DNA of 27,479 nucleotides from a virus, in the IMG/VR virus record IMGVR_UViG_3300020442_001263, positions 1 to 27,479 of that record, one strand, 5' to 3'. The position numbers and the translations under genes are program-made. Positions within the stretch are counted from its first letter, which is position 1. Every line of letters starts with the position of its first letter. Shown here in pieces: positions 5,410-12,700 of this stretch. The notes beneath the pieces were generated by a model, which saw only the letters and a program-made list of their open reading frames with translations, ran no database searches and was not told the origin of the DNA.

Positions 5410-7638
5410 TCAGAACTTTGGATGAGAGCTTGTCGGTGGAGAGAAACCACTTGATGTATATCGGGCTATACCCATAGTGATTCTAAAGTCGTCAACGTAA
5501 CCACCGAGCCTCCTAGTATTATTGTGCATGCTGCCGATCACCAAATTAGTCGATTCGTAATCAGTAGTGTCGGAAGCTGTAATTACCTGTGTTCCATTTA
5601 TATACAACTTAGTACCTTGAGCACCACCTAAACCACCGTGGCATGTTCTAACTAATGCAAAGTGGTACCACTGTCCGGTTGTTGGTGCAGAAGCGGTAGC
5701 AGTAAATGTACTAGCATCTGCATGAATAAACCACTTTCCATTAGCAGGTGAAGTACCAAGAGCCAACCCGTCATTAGTTGCATTTTCATTCTGCTTGGAA
5801 ATTTCAAAAATTCCCATACCTGCAACCGATACTGGATTGGTAGTAAAATATACCCACCCCTCTATAGTTGCATCGCCTTGTCTTACAACAAATGGATCCT
5901 TACGATATATCTGCAGGTAGCTACCAGTATAATTTGACGGAGACCTATCATGCGCAGTGATTACATCTCCGGTACCATCAAACACTAAACCCCCAACGCC
6001 GAACTTTTTGACTGCAGATGAGGCTTGGGCATCGTCTTGCAAGACTAAATTGTTTATTCCAGTCTTGTCAAGTATCGTTGCATCCTGGGCTCTTAAAATT
6101 AATTCCGTTGTAGAACTAAAGGTTGTTAGTGTCGGACTAGATGGTACTGTGATAGTAGTGTCTAATGAATTACCATACGCTGCACTACCTCTAACCGATC
6201 TTATGTTGGACAGGTACCCATCTAGATAAAAATTGGCGTAGTTGCTGTGCACACCAATAGTAGTTGTGTCCGAGCCTGTTCCCATGTCGTAGTTGTAGGT
6301 AGTCGGGCTTAAAACTCGTCTACCATTATTATACATGGCCAGCTGGTTATTGTATCTTGTTACAACAATATGATTCCACGCACCTGCTCTTACTTTATCA
6401 TTCGCCGCACTCGATGATTTTACTTCGCTACCACTAGCCCCAGCATAAATTGTAATTCTACCAGAACTATCAATACCAATATAACGATTACTAGTGCTCT
6501 GACCAGCAATCATAGCAAAAACGCTGCGCCATTTATTAATATAAACCCAGCACTCGAAAGTGAAATCAGCTGTGCCGTAAGTTAAAGAGCGGCCGCTTGA
6601 AACAACTAACTGAGCATTTGGGTCGCTAGGAAAACCAAATGATCCTCCTGTACCGGAAATTGTAACTGGCCCATCTTTTCTAAATGGCGACCACGCTGAC
6701 ATTCTCGCGCGGTATTCACCTACAAACTCATTATCAAGTTCTTTATTTACATCAGTGGTAGACGGGGTGTTTCCTTCGCTATAAAAATCATGCCTATGAA
6801 AAGCCAAGAACATAGTATTATTTGGCACATCTGATAGTGCAAACTTTGCTGTCGGTACAGCAAAGTTACTGGTTGGATCATATACTGCTTGATTTCTAAC
6901 TATCCTTAAATTAGATAGGTTACATCGATTGTATCTATTGGTAGTTGTTTGGTGCCCTATGTGGAGAGCTCGACTGGCTCCTCCTCCTATAGAGTTACCA
7001 TATGAAGCACTTCCAGCATTTACACCATTTACACAAATGTAAATTGTACGGTTTACACCATCAGTCAAATGTCCAATGATCGCAATGTGATACCATTGGT
7101 TTACTTTAGTTAAAGGATTAGTAGTTGAATTTACCTGACTTGCATTATTAGTATCAAAGTAAATGTTTTGACCATTTTGATGTACAGCCCACCATTGTTC
7201 AGAATTAGTACCTTGGGTTGCGTTTGTGTCTAAGATTGTTGCAAGACTACCAGATGAATAGCTAGTGTTGAGTGTACTTGGCTTAAACCAAAACTCAATA
7301 GTAAACTCGCCATTTACACCAGCCAATGTTTGGCCCGAATGGTAATCGCCTTGGGTTTCTACACGAGAATAATTTACAGATGAGCCTTCCAGAACATTGG
7401 TTGCTCCACTTAAATCAACAGACCAGTTTGGAAGAAAAGGACTGAAAGCACCCTTGGAAACATACGAACTGTCTGTAATGGTATAGTTGCCAGCCGTATC
7501 AGTAATTGTACTGTTGTTGTCACCGTTAACTGCATCACCATCAATGAGAAGGGTTACGTTTTTAAAGGTGTTGTCACCTTCTCCAGTACCCGCCTGCCCT
7601 GCGGCTGCCTGCATCAATAGTTTGGAATTTTTGCTCAT
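5410..7638 (-). CDS. Adhesin-like virion protein with three LamG/concanavalin-like domains
   Basis: This 742-residue protein contains three copies of a laminin-G/concanavalin A-like jelly roll. Each copy has a hydrophobic strand (FTIEFWFKP at 112, FTFECWVYIN at 359, ATIEGWVYF at 591), a W-x-H strand (QWYHIAII at 181, AWNHIVVTR at 420, QWYHFALVR at 657) and a terminal strand (LSNLRIVRN at 241, LSNIRSVRG at 476, VDDFRITMG at 715). These folds commonly bind glycans, which fits a receptor-binding or host-surface adhesin. The copies are well diverged. The N-terminal 25 residues are Ala/Gly-rich and lack the docking motif of the neighbouring fibres. The ATG at 7638 overlaps the upstream stop (TAATG). 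Its assembly chaperone candidate follows at once. Function as a receptor-binding protein is inferred. Confidence 0.82.
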   Translation of the reverse strand: MSKNSKLLMQAAAGQAGTGEGDNTFKNVTLLIDGDAVNGDNNSTITDTAGNYTITDSSYVSKGAFSPFLPNWSVDLSGATNVLEGSSVNYSRVETQGDYHSGQTLAGVNGEFTIEFWFKPSTLNTSYSSGSLATILDTNATQGTNSEQWWAVHQNGQNIYFDTNNASQVNSTTNPLTKVNQWYHIAIIGHLTDGVNRTIYICVNGVNAGSASYGNSIGGGASRALHIGHQTTTNRYNRCNLSNLRIVRNQAVYDPTSNFAVPTAKFALSDVPNNTMFLAFHRHDFYSEGNTPSTTDVNKELDNEFVGEYRARMSAWSPFRKDGPVTISGTGGSFGFPSDPNAQLVVSSGRSLTYGTADFTFECWVYINKWRSVFAMIAGQSTSNRYIGIDSSGRITIYAGASGSEVKSSSAANDKVRAGAWNHIVVTRYNNQLAMYNNGRRVLSPTTYNYDMGTGSDTTTIGVHSNYANFYLDGYLSNIRSVRGSAAYGNSLDTTITVPSSPTLTTFSSTTELILRAQDATILDKTGINNLVLQDDAQASSAVKKFGVGGLVFDGTGDVITAHDRSPSNYTGSYLQIYRKDPFVVRQGDATIEGWVYFTTNPVSVAGMGIFEISKQNENATNDGLALGTSPANGKWFIHADASTFTATASAPTTGQWYHFALVRTCHGGLGGAQGTKLYINGTQVITASDTTDYESTNLVIGSMHNNTRRLGGYVDDFRITMGIARYTSSGFSPPTSSHPKF

Positions 7639-8642
7639 TATCCAAGTGCCTGACCTGCAGTGAACCCGTAGTAAGTAGTACCGTTATCGTTAGAAACGAA
7701 TACAAACATATCTACGGCACTAGCAGTTGATGTAAGGGTAGGAGCTGTAGTCTCTGGCCAATCAACAGAGCCTGGCCAAGTAATCGTATAACCTGATCCC
7801 CCACTATCTTGGATTACTTTGATTGTAAAACCAATTGAGCCTGTAGAAGGTGGATTGGCAAATGTATACACAACGTTATTAGCTAATGTATGCTCAAAGT
7901 TCTGGAAAGAAGAAATATCAAAACTAGCCGCATTACCTGTTACAGTATTGGTAATAGTTTTGACAGATTCTACAAAAGTATTAGAGAATGTATTTGCCGA
8001 GCTGATACCCGTAGCAGAAACGCTAGTTGCACTAGTCACGCTTCCAATATGAACACCGGTTGTGTTACCAACTAGATTACCAGTGACATTTCCGACCACA
8101 CTTCCTGTATGAACACCTGCTGTGTTACCTGTAAGATTACCGGTTACGTTTCCAACAAGGTTGCCTGTTATATTGCCTGAAGCTCCTACTGTAGTAAATG
8201 AACCAGCTGCAGGGGTAGATCCTCCAACAATTCCATCCAAGTTACCAGTAACATTACCTGTTACGTTTCCAGTATGGTGTCCTGCTGTGTTGCCTGTAAG
8301 GTTTCCAGTTAGAGTTGACGCTGCGATGTTGAGGGCAGCTGTAACATTATTAGCAGTAAGGTTAGCTGTTACCGCAACACTTTTTACCCCAAGACTGTGA
8401 TTAATAGTTCCACTGTTAGCAGCTAGACTATGTGTAATGGTAACTGTATTTGAAGTAAGATCGGCCGTAGAAGTATCTTTAAGAGCTGTGATTCCATTTA
8501 CGGTAGTGTTACCTGAGACAATTACGTTGCCACCAACTGTTCCACCAGTATCGCGATAAGCAGAACCGATAATTTGGTTGGTAATGTTAAACCACGTTTG
8601 AAACGTGTCCGTGGTTTGTACGTTTGCTAAATTGAGTGCCAT
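7638..8642 (-). CDS. TGN-repeat tail fibre-like protein
   Basis: This 334-residue protein begins with the shared motif LANVQTTDTFQTWFNITN (residues 5-22), followed by a strand-rich GGTVGGNVIVSGNTTVNG unit. Residues 111-203 are TGN repeats (LTGN, VTGN, LVGN with TAGHHTG and TAGVHTG blocks), typical of trimeric phage fibre shafts. GGSTPAAGSFTTVG at 140-153 is a hallmark of marine phage fibres. Residues 225-334 form a C-terminal beta domain with a TITWPGSVDWPETTAPTL core and a FVSNDNGTTYYGF end, a module seen at the tips of phage fibres. It shares an almost identical DNA block with the next gene upstream. It is probably a structural fibre or fibre-tip protein; the receptor is unknown. Confidence 0.8.
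   Translation of the reverse strand: MALNLANVQTTDTFQTWFNITNQIIGSAYRDTGGTVGGNVIVSGNTTVNGITALKDTSTADLTSNTVTITHSLAANSGTINHSLGVKSVAVTANLTANNVTAALNIAASTLTGNLTGNTAGHHTGNVTGNVTGNLDGIVGGSTPAAGSFTTVGASGNITGNLVGNVTGNLTGNTAGVHTGSVVGNVTGNLVGNTTGVHIGSVTSATSVSATGISSANTFSNTFVESVKTITNTVTGNAASFDISSFQNFEHTLANNVVYTFANPPSTGSIGFTIKVIQDSGGSGYTITWPGSVDWPETTAPTLTSTASAVDMFVFVSNDNGTTYYGFTAGQALG
8034..8312 (-). repeat. TGN-repeat coding region of fibre 1
   Basis: Short coding repeats of (L/V)-(T/V)-G-N with larger blocks reading TAGHHTG, TAGVHTG and TTGVHIG. At the DNA level the blocks near 8043-8070, 8103-8130 and 8271-8300 resemble one another, and 8241-8300 matches 9072-9131 of the neighbouring fibre gene at 52 of 60 positions. 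Confidence 0.8.
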
Positions 8643-8648
8643 TCTTCT

Positions 8649-9554
8649 TCAAGCTCCCGAATTATTGTCTGATACAAGATCATCTATCTTTTTTGACAAT
8701 ACATCAATTTGTTGTTGTAACTGTTTATTAGACTCCACTAAAAAACCTATCAATCCATTATACCTTACACTCTTTGAACCATCTTTGTTTAACGATACTA
8801 AATTAGGTACAACATTTTCAAGTTCTTGAGCGACAACACCATAACTTGGTTGATTAGTTTGTTTCCATTCAAACGAAACGCCCCTCAATTGATTTATAAC
8901 ACTACTTGCGCCCGTAATAGTTTCAATGTTCTGTTTGAACGAAGCATCAGATGTACTGTTAAAATCTAATGCGCTAACTTCTCCAGTATATACTCCAGTG
9001 TTAGATGTAATAGTGCTAGTAACAATACTTGTTGAATTTACATTCGTAGTAACTACACTTACAGCACTGACGTTACCAGTTACATTACCAGTCACATTTC
9101 CTGTATGGTGTCCTGCTGTGTTACCAGTTAGATCACCGTTAACATCACCTGTTACATTACCAGCAAGATTACCAGTGACGTTACCTGTTACATCACCCGA
9201 CAGATTACCCGTCACATTACCGGTTACGTTGCCATTCAAGTTACCTGTAAATGTTGCTGCTGCTACTGTACTAAATGATGCAGATACACCACCAGTAACA
9301 GCACCGCTGGTTATACTTAATGTGCCATCTGTTATAGTACTACCTGTTAATGTACTGGTAGCTGTAACAGTATTTGCAGTCACACTGTTAGTAACATTTA
9401 AGCGCTGCAATAACGAAGTATTACCAGTTACAGTGAGAGTACCATTAATAGTACCGCCCACCCTAGGATATGCTGTACTGGAAATTTCGTTTGTGCGATT
9501 AAACCACGAACGATACGTATCAGTAATTTGCAGATTCGCATAACCCAGTGACAT
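8649..9554 (-). CDS. TGN-repeat tail fibre with C-terminal S74 intramolecular chaperone domain
   Basis: This 301-residue protein has the shared start YANLQITDTYRSWFNRTN (residues 5-22), a strand-rich stem, TGN repeats at 102-161 and a C-terminal peptidase S74 chaperone domain from about 201. The latter shows SDASFKQNI at 202-210, INQLRGVSFEWK, then YGVVAQELENVVPNLV and a final coiled coil (about 272-295). In characterised endosialidase and fibre chaperones a Ser and a Lys five residues later form the self-cleaving dyad. Ser202 and Lys207 have this spacing, so cleavage before Ser202 would release about 100 residues after trimer folding. A GAGG ribosome site lies seven bases before the ATG. It is a shaft-like fibre protein, with no obvious receptor domain between repeats and chaperone. 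Confidence 0.88.
   Translation of the reverse strand: MSLGYANLQITDTYRSWFNRTNEISSTAYPRVGGTINGTLTVTGNTSLLQRLNVTNSVTANTVTATSTLTGSTITDGTLSITSGAVTGGVSASFSTVAAATFTGNLNGNVTGNVTGNLSGDVTGNVTGNLAGNVTGDVNGDLTGNTAGHHTGNVTGNVTGNVSAVSVVTTNVNSTSIVTSTITSNTGVYTGEVSALDFNSTSDASFKQNIETITGASSVINQLRGVSFEWKQTNQPSYGVVAQELENVVPNLVSLNKDGSKSVRYNGLIGFLVESNKQLQQQIDVLSKKIDDLVSDNNSGA
9072..9251 (-). repeat. TGN-repeat coding region of the S74 fibre
   Basis: About fifteen four-residue units of (L/V)-(T/N/S/A)-G-(N/D) followed by a TAGHHTG block, coded by a 12-base repeat on the minus strand. Part of it (9072-9131) is nearly the same DNA as 8241-8300 in the adjacent fibre gene. Confidence 0.8.
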
Positions 9555-9568
9555 CAGAAGCCTCTACT

Positions 9569-9781
9569 TTACTTTGAGACCAGTTGTTGTAAAAGTTGTT
9601 TAATCTCGCTCAAATCTTTCTGTAAGTCAAAAACTTTGTTTTCTACGTTTTCCAATCGCTTGGCCTTTTGTTGTTTACTAATGTAGGCAAGATATTCTGT
9701 CTTATCTACATTAAGTATTGCCTTGCTATGTGAATCACGAACTAAACCGTTGTGATCTTTTACCTTTAAAAAATCTGTCAT
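9569..9781 (-). CDS. Small conserved T4-like marine phage protein with C-terminal coiled coil
   Basis: This 70-residue protein reads FLKVKDHNGLVRD in its first 17 residues, then SKAILNVDKTEYLAY, a signature I associate with small conserved proteins of marine T4-like phages found beside the fibre genes. Residues about 40-69 form a clear heptad-like coiled coil (LENVENKVFDLQKDLSEIK). It overlaps the end of the large wedge/connector gene by four bases (ATGA), so the two are translationally coupled and may be partners. The biochemical role is unknown. Confidence 0.75.
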   Translation of the reverse strand: MTDFLKVKDHNGLVRDSHSKAILNVDKTEYLAYISKQQKAKRLENVENKVFDLQKDLSEIKQLLQQLVSK

Positions 9782-12700
9782 GCTAATGCTATCGCTCTGA
9801 AGTTACGGAAAGACGGAGCTCCAGCTGAATTAGTAGCATACATTACAATTTTAATACTAAAGGTGTTAAAATTATCGTAATTGGCGTTACCGTTAACATA
9901 CGAAATATCATCAGCAAAGTACTCATATTCATTAAACAGGTCTGACGCTTCGTTTACAATAGTAGAAGCCTGCCGCCTGGTCATTAGTACGTAAGGTCTT
10001 TCATCGAAGTTACTATCATCATCCTTATTTATAACACGATAATAAACTTCAACGGACGCCCCAGCTGGCATGTTTTGATCTACAAACACCTTCAAACTAG
10101 AAGCATCAAGCCCTTCTCCTAACGTCACTCGTCTAGTAATGTATCTGGACAAAGCATAATTATTACTAGGTTCTGTTTCTGCTACAAAGGTTCCTGTAGG
10201 AGGCACATTAATGATATTTTTAACCAACGTAACTGCAGTGGTACCAAGATCAAAATATGGTGAGATATGCTCGTCTTCAGATCTAAATGTTACCTTCATT
10301 TGCAGATCGTTGTTGGTTGCAATCTCTTTAGACGTTGAGAAATACAAATCCTGATTTGGAAGGACCTTTTCATACGGCAGCAAAGATCCTCCCGCATTCT
10401 TAGTTCTAATCTCGTAGACAGCATTAATGTTTTTCTGATCGTCATACTTCTTCATATTAATATTTGCAATGTCATATTGACCAACTGTATTAGCATATAC
10501 AGTATTTGCATCGTATGCTGCTCTACCAATGTTGTTTGCAGCAACTACCATATTAAAGTTAGAACCAGTTGTAAATTTGGCTTTGTTCAATACAAAACAA
10601 AGATCAGACTCTTGCTGGGCCGTCCAAGTTCTAGCATTCTGAGACTTGAACAAAGATCCAAGAGTAGGTTGCTCCGTAACAAACCCAGTACCATTGAGTC
10701 TCTCGTTACCAATTGTTGAGATGTGCGTAATGTACTCAAGAGAGTCAGAAAGCATTACCAAAGCGTACTCTCCAGGACGAAGATGTATAGGAGCTTTAAA
10801 ATTAACTCTCGTAGCAGTTAGAGACGTTGCATTTGCATTGATCTCACTAGGCTTAAGTGTTACACGTGACAGAGGAATTATTTCATCTGCACTTGGGAAA
10901 CCATTTACTGTTCGTCTTAGCTCTACTCGTAACGGTAGGTTGTTAGAATCCTTTTGAGCTATAAACACATCTACTGAAGTAACAAAAATACCTTCAGGAT
11001 AGAACTCACCAGGTACTTGGAAGGTCTGAGCCAGCGGATCATAGTACAGCTCACAGTTCCAGTTAGGATCATAGTTTGGACTATTTGGATCCTTTTTAGA
11101 TGCATTAATATTGGCAGCTGTTTGAATAGAGGCGGCCAAGTTTACCATTGTCTCGCTGTTGCTTGATCCTACAGGGCCAAACTCTCCACCAAGATACCTT
11201 TCAAGCCAATACTTATAACCTGCTACCTCTGGCCGACGACCAATAACCTGCTCATACCTTGCGGCAATAAAATTCTCACCAACATTTTTAGCATCAGCAT
11301 CTACAACATACACACCGCCTATCGGATTTCCATGGTGATCAACACGAGGCTGACCAGAAATCTCAGTGTATACTCTTTCGGGATCATCTGCCGTAGTCAA
11401 GAAGAACCCTCGCTCAGTCTTAGCGCTTGTAATGTAACCAGTTTGCTTCCGAACCAACTCATACCGTCTAGTCATGGTCGTGGTAGTTGTATATGTGTCT
11501 AATTTACCTTTTGAAGTAAATGTAGTGGCAACAAAGGAAGTAGAGAATTGTGGATTGATTAAGTTATCGCAGAATACGATATCAACATCACCTGCTTCAA
11601 ATCTTGGACCTATGTTCCTGGCATTAGATCCATCCGGCAACACAGTTGCATTTGGGTTAGCCCGATATGCAGAAGAACTCAACACTTGACGGTTGTTCGG
11701 GACCCAGAAGTATCCACTTACAGCTCCAAATTGATCCGTTACCACCTCTCTAGCAAACGAACCAGAATACAACACCTTTTCTGCTCGATCAGATGCAAAG
11801 GTATTGGGAGCCATATGATCAGTACAATCAACTCCACCTATGAATAGGAACATTTTAGTGTTTGGTCTTGCTCCTTCAATTGTGAAGTTGACCTTGCGTG
11901 TTCTCATATACGGATAGAAAACGCTATTCGTCAAAGCTCTTGAAGTAGAACTATCTGTGGTGACCTGTACTGACTTTTTGGTTACACTCTGTTGACCCTG
12001 TGTTGTAGTCTGAGCATTCCAAACTCCAGGACCATTTACAGCATTCTCGTCATTGGTACCAGCAAAGTTACCTTGAAGCTTCACTGTTTCGGTGACACCA
12101 GCACCAGTTGCCTGCCAATCACCATACTCGTAACCATCACCTACCTGTGCTTGGAGATACTCTAGGTGATCAAGATCACCGTTATTGTTTACGGTAACAT
12201 TTACGTTTCGAGTATCAGTCCAAGTATCAGACGACGGATCAAGGAAAGCAGTTCCAGTAAATGTTACTACTTGGAAGGGGTTAACATTAATAGTGTCTGA
12301 CGCTTCCTTCTGAGATACAAAAGCCTCTTCAGTAAAAGGAAGTGTCACAATCTTATTACTAACATTAAGAGTGCTAGATGTAGGAGTAACAGGAACATTG
12401 TCGCTCGTAAATCTAGGACGCATCACTTGTCTGAATCTGTCGATAGAAACTTTATAATCCGGATCAAACACATTTCCAATAGAATGTCCCTGGAAGGAGT
12501 CTACTACAAATCCGTTTTTAAATCTTGCATCACCATTATTGTCCAAGAACTGAGCACTTTGAACTTGACTCTCTAACAGATTAAGAGACGTGTAGTACTC
12601 AATGTTTTCAATCCTCTTTTCGAGACTGCCTATGTCCCTCATAGTGTAGCGACTGTTATCTTCCAGTTCTATTCTTAAATCCTTCTCATTGTAAGTATAA

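Noticed and set aside
8034-9251. Regular short repeats that might suggest a CRISPR-like array
   Set aside because: The repeats are in frame, encode TGN units, and have no unique spacers or palindromic repeat.
8926-9543. Plus-strand open frame of 205 codons opposite the S74 fibre gene
   Set aside because: Its LPVTLPVT pattern is the reverse complement of TGN repeats, so it is a compositional shadow.
10026-10033. Perfect TATAAATA on the minus strand
   Set aside because: It lies inside the 1898-residue gene, 245 bases before the next start, and its codons fit the protein; chance is more likely than a promoter.
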